NCBI GenBank assembly: GCA_011525915.1
Contig: WYBM01000098.1
Location: forward strand, 62,001-126,000
Source: Ardenticatenaceae bacterium
Lineage (GTDB): Bacteria; Chloroflexota; Anaerolineae; Promineifilales; Promineifilaceae
DNA length: 64,000 nucleotides
Reading direction: 5' to 3'
The translations under genes and the position numbers were made by a program. Below the pieces are notes generated by a model that was given only the letters and a program-made list of their open reading frames with translations, made no database searches and was not told the DNA's origin. Positions 26,501 to 34,462 of the stretch are shown here, piece after piece. Within the stretch, counting starts at the first letter, position 1, and every line of letters starts with the position of its first letter.

Positions 26501-28284
26501 AGCAAAGCTGCCGCACCGGCTGCATGAGGGCTGGCCATGGAGGTGCCACTTGATACTTCCCACACAATAGCATCATTCTGCCCATGAGCAGCGATGATAT
26601 CCACACCCGGCGCAGATACGCTAGGCACAATGATGTCGGACAATGCTCGATTTCCCCCGCGTGAACTGAAACCGGCCACAATATCACCGTAATCTGCGGA
26701 GAAATTTACGCCGGAGATTGTGGCCATGTGGCCTGAACCTGAGGCCAGCCAGGCTTTTAAAGCGGTACCATCTGAACTGGTAATGTGAACAGCTGGCAGG
26801 TAGTGGGAATCTCCATTTAGCGTGCCGAAACCATCCCCATTAGCTGGAACATTGGCCAGAACATAGCCACCAGCACCACCGGCTAATACATTTTGGCCTT
26901 TGGCCACCCGAGCAATCTGGCCCCGGTCACATACAACAATTTCACCATTGGTCCAGGTGCCGGCGGGGAAAGGATTTAAGCACAATGCATCGCCAAAATT
27001 ACCTGCGTAAACGATCGGCGCAGGGCCATAGCCAACGGTGAGGCCTTTGCCGTCAATATTTGCTGGTGGTGGTGTATTGCCTCCACTCATATCCTGCAAA
27101 ACATTGAGGAAGGAACGACCGTGGGTTGTGGCGCCAACAGACAGTAACCAGGGAACGTCCGCCGGTGAACCCACCGTATCAGGCCCTGGACCGCTGTTGC
27201 CTGCCGAAGTCGCTACGAAAATACCGGCATCTCGCGCATTGAGGTAACCAACTGTATCAAAGCCATTCCATGGATCGGATGGGCTGCCGCTGCCGATGGA
27301 ATAATTCACCACATCAACGCCATCTATCACAATCTGGTCGATGGCGGCGGATAAAGCAGACCCAGTACAACAAGCGGAATAGGCCACAATATTGGCATGG
27401 GGAGCAACCCCAGAGATAGAACGGGTAATGGTCATAGTAGGGGCCACAACAGTGGCACTATCAACAAAGTTGCCACCGGCCGTGCTGGCTGTGTGCGAAC
27501 CATGCCCATTATAGTCACGCGGATCGCCACCATTCACAGACGGGTAACCCCAGGCCCCAATTAATTTGTCATTACAAGGGAAGGTCGGATCATAGCTTGG
27601 ATCCAGAGGATTACAAACACCTACGTAGGTGCCCGTTCCCCAAGGATTGGTGTGGTCGTACCCATCATCCCCCACATCAGCAAAGGAAGGGTTACTGGGA
27701 TTAATACCCGTATCAATGACGCCGATAATGATACCTTCGCCAAAGGTGCCGGGTAAACCACCGGTGTTTGAGCCATCCCAAATGCCAGGAGCCCCAATCC
27801 AGATGGGACCATTATCTGTATGAAGTTCCCGCTCAAAATCTTTCTGAATAAAAACAACTTCTGGCATTTTCTCAACCTGAGCAGCTTCAGCCTCGGTCAG
27901 ATAAGCAGCCATACCGTTATTGGCGGCATAATATTGATAAACTACTTCTACTGAACGGCCCAGGGTCTGTTCCATTGAGGTGATAAATTGGGCTTGTGTG
28001 TCCAGTAAGTAGTTTTTATAAGCGACCGCCTCAGGGCTGTTGACATCGAGTTTCCGCTCCCCATTGACCTGGGGGTTGGTGGCCTCTAAGCCGCGAATGT
28101 CGCCCCGATAACTGGCCAGGGGAGCATCGCTTAGACGGACGAGATATATTGTCTGGTCAGCCGTTCTGTCAAGGGTATGTATTTCCTTTGGCGCTGCCTG
28201 AACGGCTGTTTGTGCCCCTACCACTACTGCGGTGGCAAGCAAAGCGACAAGCAGCGTGAGAATAAAAAGCATTCTTGACTTCAT
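23518..28284 (-). CDS. Large secreted subtilisin-like serine protease, multidomain
   Basis: This 1588-residue extracellular S8 peptidase has a signal peptide (about 1-30), a propeptide with YLVRLSDAPLASYRG, and an intact catalytic triad: GVIDTGINPSNP (Asp), GHGSHTASTAGG (His) and SSGTSMASPHAAG (Ser). A PA domain is inserted between His and Ser (PAPIVYAGNFGD). Downstream are a fibronectin-like strand region, a pre-peptidase-like domain around DTRQLSEDPTNDD to SYAVLDA, BACON/Abnormal-spindle-like segments (NVGGGNLNWSIDEASGLL and a related Cys pair ending LPWLSVSPTSGS), and a C-terminal lectin-like fold (GGWKGWDN to FYDDISLIAVP). AGGAGG precedes the ATG. It probably degrades extracellular protein for nutrition. 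The next gene is a shorter paralogue. Confidence 0.92.
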   Translation of the reverse strand: MKSRMLFILTLLVALLATAVVVGAQTAVQAAPKEIHTLDRTADQTIYLVRLSDAPLASYRGDIRGLEATNPQVNGERKLDVNSPEAVAYKNYLLDTQAQFITSMEQTLGRSVEVVYQYYAANNGMAAYLTEAEAAQVEKMPEVVFIQKDFERELHTDNGPIWIGAPGIWDGSNTGGLPGTFGEGIIIGVIDTGINPSNPSFADVGDDGYDHTNPWGTGTYVGVCNPLDPSYDPTFPCNDKLIGAWGYPSVNGGDPRDYNGHGSHTASTAGGNFVDSATVVAPTMTITRSISGVAPHANIVAYSACCTGSALSAAIDQIVIDGVDVVNYSIGSGSPSDPWNGFDTVGYLNARDAGIFVATSAGNSGPGPDTVGSPADVPWLLSVGATTHGRSFLNVLQDMSGGNTPPPANIDGKGLTVGYGPAPIVYAGNFGDALCLNPFPAGTWTNGEIVVCDRGQIARVAKGQNVLAGGAGGYVLANVPANGDGFGTLNGDSHYLPAVHITSSDGTALKAWLASGSGHMATISGVNFSADYGDIVAGFSSRGGNRALSDIIVPSVSAPGVDIIAAHGQNDAIVWEVSSGTSMASPHAAGAAALLMALHPDWTPAEVQSALMTTAWTDVLQEDETPADPFDTGSGRVDLNNAGRAALLLDESTANYWAADPSIGGDPKALNLASFGNSQCFISCSWTRVVKSSASVTVTWNAEVTSPPDVTVSVSPASFELAPGETQTITVTADVSAATPDTAWVFGEIRLVPFTGYDIYLPIIFRSASGAGDNQPTQVNTPTIPATHEEYPVAHFPLAIYPASPTCQLGKLNIVTTEDNDSWDVTTSCDLDITDFTSEPFGLVEGTLDTRQLSEDPTNDDPYDNLNDGTTFFVTTTVAAGDLLLVAETFDSEAPDMDLFVGTGDTPSAATEVCSSTSGTADEVCKIENPGDIATGTWWILVQNWNESGSPPDNVTLSYAVLDAVDAGNMTVTGPTMVNAGDVFTATISWNQAMTQGDRWYGAFTLGTDAGNAGNLGTYLVNLIRVGLDPVIMVAPAVIDTTVPTDTQIIHTLTISNVGGGNLNWSIDEASGLLSSYTPMATGDAASRSEEVGTAVSSAGSMPAVNAPVFDWPEVVLYDNGPLVNCAGCGAGGADESQLQSVTLGMNTLGFGHQLVNSNRIADDFTVSDPSGWTVDDITFFAYQTGSSTSSTITAVNLRIWNGPPGDPGSSVVFGDTSTNIMASTAWSNIYRVTETSSGGTTRPIMANVADLGGFYLPAGTYWLDWQTDGSLASGPWAPPITVNGVLTTGNGLQFTGAWAPADDSGSFTQQGFPFIIEGIVGGTGGGGCTFPSDLPWLSVSPTSGSTAAGTSSAVDVTFDSTGLATGVYTGTLCIDSDDPVTPLVEVPVSMTVAPATWSDSFDSYATGSQMHGQGGWKGWDNAPSAGALTSSAQARSAPNSVDIMVDADLVHEYSGATTGQWVYTAWQYIPSGFSGTTYFILLNTYSDGGTKNWSTQVNFNSGTGLVSNDGASGGTLPMVTGQWVPIRVEIDLDLDTQDFYYNNQLLYSGTWTNEVSGSGAANIGAVDLFANGATSVFYDDISLIAVP

Positions 28285-28676
28285 GTATTTCTTCCTCCTA
28301 ATAAAACTTGATAAAATGTGACAATCTAAAAAGGCTTTATTGGTTGATTATCACCCTAGCTGTAATTTTTGAAACTTTTTTGAAACCAGATCTAAAGTTT
28401 TGCACATCACCTCCATGATTTGAGATTAACGTTAGAAGTTATAAACATTCACTACTCTAACTTTGGGAAAGAGAGATGGTAGGGTAAAGTGTTGTGGTTA
28501 TTGTTGATATAATCTAACAGTAGGGGAATGTTTGAAATTGCTTTGGCCATTATACCTGCACTTTAGTGGCATTTAATACATTAATTTTTATTGAGCAGGG
28601 TAAGGATTGACTACGCAATTTTAAGGATTTTCTTTCTATCGTCAAATTGAATTTCCTTATGAGGGCCGTGGAATTG
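28285..28676. other. AT-rich intergenic region, no gene seen
   Basis: These 392 bp are clearly richer in A and T than the surroundings and contain only short frames. The AGGAGG ribosome site of the protease gene lies at its left edge (about 28293-28299). A minus-strand TTGTCA (28319-28324) is present but without a well-spaced -10 box. It must hold the protease promoter and the 3' end of gmk, but I cannot assign either precisely. Confidence 0.5.
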
Positions 28677-29300
28677 TCATAGAATGACGGGTTGTTGGCG
28701 AATACGGCAGTGAGCGGCCGTGATGATGCCGAGTATTTGATTCACGGCCGTCTCCGGCTGACCCTCGGCGTTGATAATCCAGTAATCAAACTCATGAATG
28801 CGCTTCATCTCTTGGCGGGCGGTGGCAATACGCAGGTTTAAACCTTCGGCCGTTTCTGACTTGCGCTCGCGCAAACGGTACACCAATTCTTCTTCCGTAT
28901 CCGTCGTCAGAAAGATGGAAATGGCATTGGGAATCAGTTTGCGAATGGTGGCAGCCCCTTGCACATCCACACGCATGATCACGTCACGCCCGCTGGCCAG
29001 GGCATCACGAATTTGTTGCTTAGGAATTCCTTTATAATCATTGTAAACGACGGCATATTCCAGAAGTTCATTGTTCTCAATCATTTCGGCAAATTCGTCA
29101 CTGCTAAGGAAGATATAATCAACCCCCTCTACCTCTCCGTGGCGTGGTGGGCGGGTGGTTGCCGTGACAACAAAATAAAATGCTTCCGGGTTGGTTTCGA
29201 TGACGCGGCGGGCAATGGTATCTTTCCCCACCCCGGAAGGGCCGGAAATGACAATGAGTAAAGGATAATTTCTCCGTTCATATAATAATTTGTCAACCAC
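28677..29300 (-). CDS. gmk: Guanylate kinase
   Basis: It phosphorylates GMP to GDP with ATP in nucleotide synthesis and recycling. The 207-residue length is standard. ISGPSGVGKDTIARRV is the P-loop (about 18-33), followed by TTRPPRHGEVEGVDYIF and the GMP-binding DNYKG-like YNDYKGIP segment, then RVDVQGAATIRK and ISIFLTT. The start is GTG 29300. It is the only purine-kinase gene here and diverges from the FmdB gene across an 82-bp spacer. With tmk 560 bp away, the region clusters two nucleotide kinases without forming an operon. Confidence 0.96.
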   Translation of the reverse strand: MVDKLLYERRNYPLLIVISGPSGVGKDTIARRVIETNPEAFYFVVTATTRPPRHGEVEGVDYIFLSSDEFAEMIENNELLEYAVVYNDYKGIPKQQIRDALASGRDVIMRVDVQGAATIRKLIPNAISIFLTTDTEEELVYRLRERKSETAEGLNLRIATARQEMKRIHEFDYWIINAEGQPETAVNQILGIITAAHCRIRQQPVIL

Positions 29301-29302
29301 AC

Positions 29303-29330
29303 TTGCACCTATAACCTGAGAACGTATAAT
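29303..29330 (+). promoter_or_regulatory. Promoter of the FmdB-family gene
   Basis: TTGCAC (29303-29308) and TATAAT (29325-29330) are 16 bp apart, giving a predicted start near 29337 and a leader of about 58 nt to the ATG at 29395. The -10 box is consensus and the -35 is a fair match. Confidence 0.55.
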
Positions 29331-29394
29331 GATTTACCCATTGTTATAGCAGGAATGTAAATTAAAACTATAAAGAAAGGGTGTGACTATTTTT

Positions 29395-29781
29395 ATGCCT
29401 TACTATGATTATGTCTGCTTAGATTGCCGTCGCCGCGCCAAAATCTTCCTCTCCTATGCCGAATATGGCATGGTTCAACCGGCCTGCCCTCATTGCCAGA
29501 GCCATCAGTTAAAACGGCGTATCGGCCGTGTGGCCCTGGCCAAATCTGAGGATGCCCGCATGGACGCTCTGATGGATGACAGTGACCTGGCAAATCTGGA
29601 CGAAGATGACCCCAAAGCGTTGGGACACTTTATGCGCAAGATGAGCCAGGAAGTGGGTGAAGATTTGGGAGATGAATTTAATGAGGTGGTGAGTCGGCTA
29701 GAACATGGGGAGTCGCCGGACTCCATTGAAGATTCTATGCCTGACCTGGGCCTGGGTGGTGAAGGGGAGATGGGTTTCTAA
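29395..29781 (+). CDS. FmdB/YvlB-family zinc-ribbon regulatory protein
   Basis: This 128-residue protein opens with the FmdB zinc ribbon: MPYYDYVCLDC and, 20 residues on, CPHC, the four metal-binding cysteines. The remainder is strongly acidic, rich in Asp, Glu and Met, and low in complexity (DDSDLANLDEDDPKALGHFMRKM). FmdB-type proteins are small predicted regulators of unknown target, first noted beside formamidase genes. I start at ATG 29395 (MPYYDY, the family's usual opening); a GTG four codons earlier is an alternative because AAAGG sits close to it. The tail beyond the zinc ribbon is longer than in short family members. Confidence 0.85.
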   Translation: MPYYDYVCLDCRRRAKIFLSYAEYGMVQPACPHCQSHQLKRRIGRVALAKSEDARMDALMDDSDLANLDEDDPKALGHFMRKMSQEVGEDLGDEFNEVVSRLEHGESPDSIEDSMPDLGLGGEGEMGF

Positions 29782-29783
29782 CA

Positions 29784-29873
29784 CCAGTAATCAAAAGTCA
29801 GTCATCAGTTTTCAGTGGACATTTACTGGCGTTAGGCCCTACTGAAAACTGCACACTGATTACTGAAAACTGA
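29784..29873. repeat. CAGT-type intergenic inverted repeat
   Basis: Blocks such as TCAGTTTTCAGT (about 29805-29816) recur in inverted form as ACTGAAAACTGA (29862-29873) and ACTGAAAACTG (29841-29851), so the spacer can fold on itself. Similar CAGT/ACTG runs occur at 30496-30573, 56041-56090 and in degenerate form near 13270 and 17570. The last codons of tmk (SISFQ, stop) are encoded by the repeat. Confidence 0.65.
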
Positions 29874-30495
29874 TACTAGCCTGTCTCAGGCTGGCCGTGA
29901 TAATTTCCCGCAGCGCTGCCTGCACTACAGGCAGCGGCCGGGCCGCGTTCACAATCACCCAACGTTGGGGTTCTGCTTGTGCCAGTTGATGATACCCCTG
30001 ACGCACACGCTGGTGAAAGCTGGCTTTTTCCTGGTCAAGCCGGTTCATTTCTAACCCGCCGCTTTCTCGTCGGGCCAGGCCATCTTCTACCTCAATGTCC
30101 AACAAAAGGGTTAGATCAGGTTTCAGGCCACCAGTGGCAAATTGGGTTACGTGGTAAAGGGCCGCCAGATCCAGCCCACGGCCGTAACCCTGGTAGGCAA
30201 TACTGCTGTCATAAAAGCGATCACATAACACGATTTTTCCGGCGGCCAGTGATGGCCAGATCACTTCCCGCACTAACTGCGCGCGTGAGGCCGAATATAA
30301 CAGCATCTCCGTTTCTGGAGACATGTCCGTATGCCCCACGTTGTGCACACAGGCCCGAATCTCATCGCCAATGAGGGTGCCACCCGGTTCACGCGTTAAA
30401 ACAACGTCATATCCTTTCTCTTGTAGATAATCATACAAGAGATGCATCTGGCTGGATTTGCCGCTGCCGTCAGGGCCTTCAAAGGTGATAAACAT
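29860..30495 (-). CDS. tmk: Thymidylate kinase
   Basis: It phosphorylates dTMP to dTDP for DNA synthesis. The 211-residue protein shows the P-loop FEGPDGSGKSSQM (about 4-16), the DRF motif (LCDRFYDSSIAYQGYGRGLD) and TREPGGTLIGDEIR. LLDIEVEDGLARR and the lid region are also typical. The C-terminal few residues are encoded by a CAGT-type repeat that runs into the 3' spacer, so the natural end of the ancestral gene may have been slightly different. Between tmk and the R3H gene upstream lies a strong 17-bp hairpin, which makes a shared transcript less likely. Confidence 0.95.
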   Translation of the reverse strand: MFITFEGPDGSGKSSQMHLLYDYLQEKGYDVVLTREPGGTLIGDEIRACVHNVGHTDMSPETEMLLYSASRAQLVREVIWPSLAAGKIVLCDRFYDSSIAYQGYGRGLDLAALYHVTQFATGGLKPDLTLLLDIEVEDGLARRESGGLEMNRLDQEKASFHQRVRQGYHQLAQAEPQRWVIVNAARPLPVVQAALREIITASLRQASISFQ

Positions 30496-30519
30496 GCCAG
30501 TTATCAGTGTTCAGTCGTC

Positions 30520-30571
30520 AGTGTTCAGTAGTCAGTGTTGAGTGGCTACTGATGACTGACTACTGAACACT
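30520..30571. terminator. 17-bp perfect hairpin made of CAGT repeats
   Basis: AGTGTTCAGTAGTCAGT (30520-30536) pairs perfectly with ACTGACTACTGAACACT (30555-30571) across an 18-nt loop. It occupies the whole spacer between the R3H gene end (30574) and the tmk start (30495). There is no T tract, so it may act as a Rho-related stop or an mRNA 3' stabiliser rather than a classical terminator. It belongs to the CAGT repeat family. Confidence 0.55.
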
Positions 30572-30573
30572 GT

Positions 30574-32235
30574 CTAATTCTCAATGCGAGAGGTATTAAA
30601 GATGCGTACGTACCGGTTTGGTTCCTTGCCGTAGCTGTGAGAGACCAGGTTGGCCTGGCGTACCATCTGGTGTTGGTAGGCACGGATAGCCCGGCTGACC
30701 GGCCGCAAATCTACACTTTGCTGCCCCGATTGGATCATCTGAATGGCGCGTTCTACATCAGCAATGCCCTCTTCAAAAGGGTCATCACCTTCCAGTTCAT
30801 CCAATTTGAGTGCCTGCACCAGGAAGCTTTCCATTTGGGTCACTGTGTTAGCCCGCAGGACATAGACGGGGGTACGGCGTCGTTCCGCATCACGGATCAG
30901 TTGGCTGCGTTTGCGGTAGTAGCTTTTTAATGTCACCAACACGTCAGCGTCGCCCAGATTATTCACCAGGTTGATGCGGGCGCGCAGCCGCCGGGCAGCT
31001 TGCAGCAGCCGGTTCCGCGCTACACCGTAGGCATAGACATTCACCAGACCGGCTTCGCCAGGAGCGGCGGTGACAAACTCTGGTTCAGGAGCACGGCCGT
31101 TCCCCGTTTTTTCTGCGGGTTTGCCATTGGTGAAAATACGCGCTTGTCCATTTTCACGCCGGTTACGGCCGTCTCGGCTTTCTCGTGTTTCACGCCGCCC
31201 GGTCACGGCCGTGGAAGAGATCACCATACTCTTGTCATCAACTCGTACCCCACCTTGCTCATCCCGGTAACGGAATTGCACGTGCAGTGGTTCACCACGC
31301 AGCATGGCATCCACTGAAGGCGTGACGTCAGGATGAATGAGCAGTTGTTCCCGATCTTGAATTTCAATCAGCACATCAAAGGTAGGCGGTGCCCGCCGCT
31401 CTAACACCGTCTTTTGTGTGCCCCGCCGCCGGGCCTCTTCGTCAGAGAGGGTGACACTTTCAATGCCACCTACCAGGTCAGACAGGGTGGGGTTGAGCAG
31501 CAAGTTTTCCAGCGTGTTGCCGTGGGCCGTGCCAATAAGCTGCACGCCGCGTTCATTAATGGTGCGGGCGGCGGCCGCTTCTTGCTCCCGGCCAATCTCG
31601 TCTATGATGATCACTTCGGGGTTGTGGTTTTCCACCGCTTCGATCATGGTCTCGTGCTGGCGTGACGGCCGTGGCACCTGCATGCGCCGGGCCCGTCCCA
31701 CGGCCGGGTGGGGAATATCACCATCACCGCCGATCTCATTGGAAGTGTCTACAATGACCACACGCCGCTTTTCTGCCAGCACCCGGGCCATCTCACGCAG
31801 CATGGTCGTTTTGCCCACACCGGGCCGCCCCAACAGTAAGACACTGTGTCCTTCTTCTATGATGTCCGTAACGATGTCAATGGTGCCATACACCGCCCGG
31901 CCTACACGGCAGGTCAGGCCAACTACATCACCACGGCGGTTGCGAATGCCGGAAATACGGTGCAGCGTGCGGGTGATGCCGGCCCGGTTGTCGTCATCAA
32001 AATCGCCGATGCCGTCTACGACCTGGGCGATCTCTTCACGGGTCACCTCTGCCTGGCGCAAGGCTACCTCGCCAGCAACGTAGCGCGCCGTGGGTTGGCG
32101 GCCTAAATCCATGACCACTTCTAATAAGTCGGCTTCACGGCCGTTTGTTTCAATTTTCTCTCGAATGGTTTCTGGCAAAATCGCCAATAACAATTGTAAG
32201 TCTTCGCTTGTTTGTTGGTTGCTTATTGTACTCAT
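30574..32235 (-). CDS. AAA ATPase with R3H domain, Ycf45-like
   Basis: This 553-residue ATPase is related to plastid Ycf45 and SpoIIIAA. An N-terminal domain (about 1-125) precedes the motor: Walker A LLLGRPGVGKTT (about 134-145), Walker B VIIIDEIGRE and a GTAHGNTLENL sensor region. After a low-complexity Arg/Asn-rich linker, the C-terminus contains an R3H-like segment (around RNRLLQAARRLRARINLVNN to VDLRPVSRAIRAYQHQMV) predicted to bind single-stranded nucleic acid. The family is widespread in cyanobacteria and Chloroflexota; its role is not settled. It follows the GNAT-like gene by 41 bp on the same strand and is separated from tmk by a hairpin. Confidence 0.85.
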   Translation of the reverse strand: MSTISNQQTSEDLQLLLAILPETIREKIETNGREADLLEVVMDLGRQPTARYVAGEVALRQAEVTREEIAQVVDGIGDFDDDNRAGITRTLHRISGIRNRRGDVVGLTCRVGRAVYGTIDIVTDIIEEGHSVLLLGRPGVGKTTMLREMARVLAEKRRVVIVDTSNEIGGDGDIPHPAVGRARRMQVPRPSRQHETMIEAVENHNPEVIIIDEIGREQEAAAARTINERGVQLIGTAHGNTLENLLLNPTLSDLVGGIESVTLSDEEARRRGTQKTVLERRAPPTFDVLIEIQDREQLLIHPDVTPSVDAMLRGEPLHVQFRYRDEQGGVRVDDKSMVISSTAVTGRRETRESRDGRNRRENGQARIFTNGKPAEKTGNGRAPEPEFVTAAPGEAGLVNVYAYGVARNRLLQAARRLRARINLVNNLGDADVLVTLKSYYRKRSQLIRDAERRRTPVYVLRANTVTQMESFLVQALKLDELEGDDPFEEGIADVERAIQMIQSGQQSVDLRPVSRAIRAYQHQMVRQANLVSHSYGKEPNRYVRIFNTSRIEN

Positions 32236-32276
32236 ACCTGATTATTCATGGTAGGTAACCGATGATTGATTACCGG

Positions 32277-33305
32277 TTAAACGGCCGTCCCCTTTGTATT
32301 GCCGTTGTGCTGCCCTGGCCGAAACTGGCGCATCATGGGCGTTGTCGGGGATACAGGCTGCCTGTCTCGCAGTACAGTCATTTCTGTTGTGGGTTTTTGG
32401 GCATGGTGAACGGTGTGTTTGACCATCACTGCCTGGCTGCCCCACAAAGAAAAACCGGCGTGGGCCAGTGAGCCTTGTATCCAGCTCTGGTAACGGCGTA
32501 CACAACAGTAAATGGGGTGCGCTAATTTAGGCGACTTTAAGTGGAGTACGGCCGTCAATATCTCTTCAACCCTGGCTTCCGCATTTGGATGCACAAACAA
32601 ACGCATCCAGGTGGCGGCCGGGCCGTCATTGACATGGACAAAAGCTGCTAATTCATCATCTTCACGTAGCACCCATCCTGTGCCATCGTCCAATGGGGGT
32701 AGAGGCTCTACCATCTGTACCAGACGTGGCACTGTATTGGCATACAATAAATGTATATCCCAGTCATCAGACTCTTGACGTGGCCGTAAAAGTTCTGCGC
32801 CATTTTGGGGCACAAACTCATGTAACAGCCAGATGTCTTGTCGGGTATAAACCACAAAACCGGCCCGCCGCAAAATAGAGAATTGTGGTCCGATCTCATC
32901 CACTTCCGCCACCAGACTGTGGATACCACGCCTTCCCACTTCGACCACTGCCTGATCCAGCAAAGGCAGCCAGGCATGTTCATTGACACCGGAGGGCGGC
33001 GGATTTGCCCCCATGTCTACCTTATTGTCACCGTCGTTGGTGACGGCCGTGTCCCTTGTGGCGCTTAAATACAAAATATTGGCCAGTGGATTGTCTTCCA
33101 CCATCCGCAGTTGGATAAAACCAGCCACCGCTTTATCATCTGATTTCCAGACAAATGTAGGAAGATCACCGCCCACCATGCCAAACAATGCCCCCCGTAT
33201 CGGATTAATGCTCTTTGTTAAGGCAGACTCCGTATGCAGAGAAACCCCCTGTTCACTTAGTCGGTGGACCAGCGCGAGATCACGTAAGTGGAAAGGTCGT
33301 ATCAT
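32277..33305 (-). CDS. GNAT-fold acetyltransferase-like protein
   Basis: This 342-residue protein shows two tandem alpha/beta units of GNAT type: MIRPFHLRDLALVHRLSEQG at the N-terminus, FIQLRMVEDNPLANILYLSAT (strand pair around residues 57-85), then DQAVVEVGRRGIHSLVAEVDE and a second unit with FVHVNDGPAATWMRLFVHPNAEARVEEIL. A classic acetyl-CoA pyrophosphate loop is not obvious, so it may be catalytically altered. The last 40 residues are basic, Pro/Thr-rich and probably disordered. I cannot name a substrate. It is upstream of the R3H ATPase and may be co-expressed; the spacer contains a TTAC/GTAA palindromic fragment. ATG 33305 is the only good start. Confidence 0.6.
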   Translation of the reverse strand: MIRPFHLRDLALVHRLSEQGVSLHTESALTKSINPIRGALFGMVGGDLPTFVWKSDDKAVAGFIQLRMVEDNPLANILYLSATRDTAVTNDGDNKVDMGANPPPSGVNEHAWLPLLDQAVVEVGRRGIHSLVAEVDEIGPQFSILRRAGFVVYTRQDIWLLHEFVPQNGAELLRPRQESDDWDIHLLYANTVPRLVQMVEPLPPLDDGTGWVLREDDELAAFVHVNDGPAATWMRLFVHPNAEARVEEILTAVLHLKSPKLAHPIYCCVRRYQSWIQGSLAHAGFSLWGSQAVMVKHTVHHAQKPTTEMTVLRDRQPVSPTTPMMRQFRPGQHNGNTKGTAV

Positions 33306-33441
33306 GACAATTCAGAGTGTAACAAGCGCTATCAGGCAGCGCAACTACATAGGCGCATTATACACCAAAAATTAACCGTTCACTGTGCCAGACTTCTCAG
33401 ATTATGGACACTGACAAAAACCTGTCCGCTCTCAAGAAGCT

Positions 33442-33450
33442 TGTTATAAT
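33442..33450 (+). promoter_or_regulatory. Extended -10 promoter of the sdh operon
   Basis: TGTTATAAT is an extended -10 element (TGN followed by consensus TATAAT) 55 bp before sdhC. No convincing -35 hexamer lies 17 bp upstream, which extended -10 promoters can tolerate. A start near 33457 is predicted. Confidence 0.45.
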
Positions 33451-33504
33451 CACGTTTACCTTATCATCACATTGTCCAACATCGTTTGTGGAGGAAGGAG
33501 AGGT

Positions 33505-33951
33505 ATGTCAACACTTGTACTCACCATACGCGAAAGCATTCGCTATCGCGGGCGCAGCGGTCACCTGAGCTGGATCGCTCACCGCATTTCCGGTCTGGCT
33601 ATCCTTAGTTTCCTGGTTATGCACGTTTGGGATACGGCCAACGCCTTCTTTTGGCCGGAATTGTATGAATGGTCCATAGCGGTGTTTAAGCATCCACTTT
33701 TTGCTATGGGCGAAATTGGCCTGATGGCGGCGGTACTGTACCATGCCTTTAATGGTATCCGCATCACCATCCTGGACTTTAAGCCGGAATTATGGAAATA
33801 TCAGAAGCAAAGCGCAACCATTGTCTGGGTTCTTTTTTTTGTGATATTTGTGCCCATTGCCATGCTTATGTTTAGTGAATTTTGGCACGCTTGTGCGGAG
33901 CGCGGGGCCGCTTGCTGGCAACTTCCCGCTTTTTCTGATTACCTTAAATAA
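33505..33951 (+). CDS. sdhC: Succinate dehydrogenase cytochrome b subunit, SdhC
   Basis: It is one of two membrane subunits that anchor succinate dehydrogenase, carry haem b and form the quinone site. The 148-residue protein has RSGHLSWIAHRISGLAILSFLVMHVWD, the first helix with the conserved HRxSG segment, and later YHAFNGIRI, the second-helix histidine and Asn-Gly-x-Arg motif. Three transmembrane helices are visible (about 25-45, 67-90 and 103-128). The start is ATG 33505 because AGGAGAGG is immediately upstream; 11 extra upstream codons are not supported. It is first in sdhCDAB. With menaquinone as the likely quinone, the enzyme acts at a low potential. Confidence 0.93.
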   Translation: MSTLVLTIRESIRYRGRSGHLSWIAHRISGLAILSFLVMHVWDTANAFFWPELYEWSIAVFKHPLFAMGEIGLMAAVLYHAFNGIRITILDFKPELWKYQKQSATIVWVLFFVIFVPIAMLMFSEFWHACAERGAACWQLPAFSDYLK

Positions 33952-33965
33952 GGGGTATATGCTTA

Positions 33966-34385
33966 ATGACTGCAACAACCGGCAATATAACTCATCGTAA
34001 AGTGGCCGTGCCTTCCAACCTGGAACGGCGTGCGTTTCTGTTTATGCGCCTGTCTGGTGCCTTGCTGCTTATTTTGGCTGTGGGGCATATGTTGATCCAA
34101 CACGTTCTTAACAGCAGCCAGAATCTTTCGCTGCAATTTGTGGCGTTACAGTGGAACACCTGGGTCTGGAAAGTTTATGACATGTTCCTGCTGTTTTTTG
34201 CTGTTACTCATGGCGTTAATGGCTTGCGCAATGTCTTGGAGGATTACATTCAAAACCGTACTGTCGTAACATGGATCAACCGTTTCCTTGTCGTTTTTGT
34301 CATTGCGACCGTCATTTGGGCGGGCATTGCCATTGCGTTATTTGATCCATCACCTATTTTGGATGCTGCCCAAAGTACACAATAA
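33966..34385 (+). CDS. sdhD: Succinate dehydrogenase hydrophobic anchor, SdhD
   Basis: It is the second membrane anchor of succinate dehydrogenase. The 139-residue protein has three hydrophobic helices (about 27-48, 68-88 and 103-122), preceded by the charged N-terminus expected of a cytoplasmic face. VGHMLIQHVLN offers a haem-ligand histidine and FAVTHGVNGLRNVLEDY the conserved H-x2-NGLR stretch on helix 2. It starts 14 bp after sdhC, and sdhA begins 77 bp downstream, consistent with one operon. The length and pairing with SdhC fit a type A/B-like succinate:quinone reductase with two anchors. Confidence 0.9.
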   Translation: MTATTGNITHRKVAVPSNLERRAFLFMRLSGALLLILAVGHMLIQHVLNSSQNLSLQFVALQWNTWVWKVYDMFLLFFAVTHGVNGLRNVLEDYIQNRTVVTWINRFLVVFVIATVIWAGIAIALFDPSPILDAAQSTQ

Positions 34386-34462
34386 TCATTTGCTTGCAGC
34401 CGGCGCTTGAACGCCATGTGACAGCTGCCTGCCGCAAGTTCTAGGAAGAGGCAAGAAGAATT

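Noticed and set aside
31418-32083. A 221-codon plus-strand frame
   Set aside because: It is antisense to the R3H ATPase core (Walker A and B region). Ser/Arg/Pro-rich translation with no recognisable fold.
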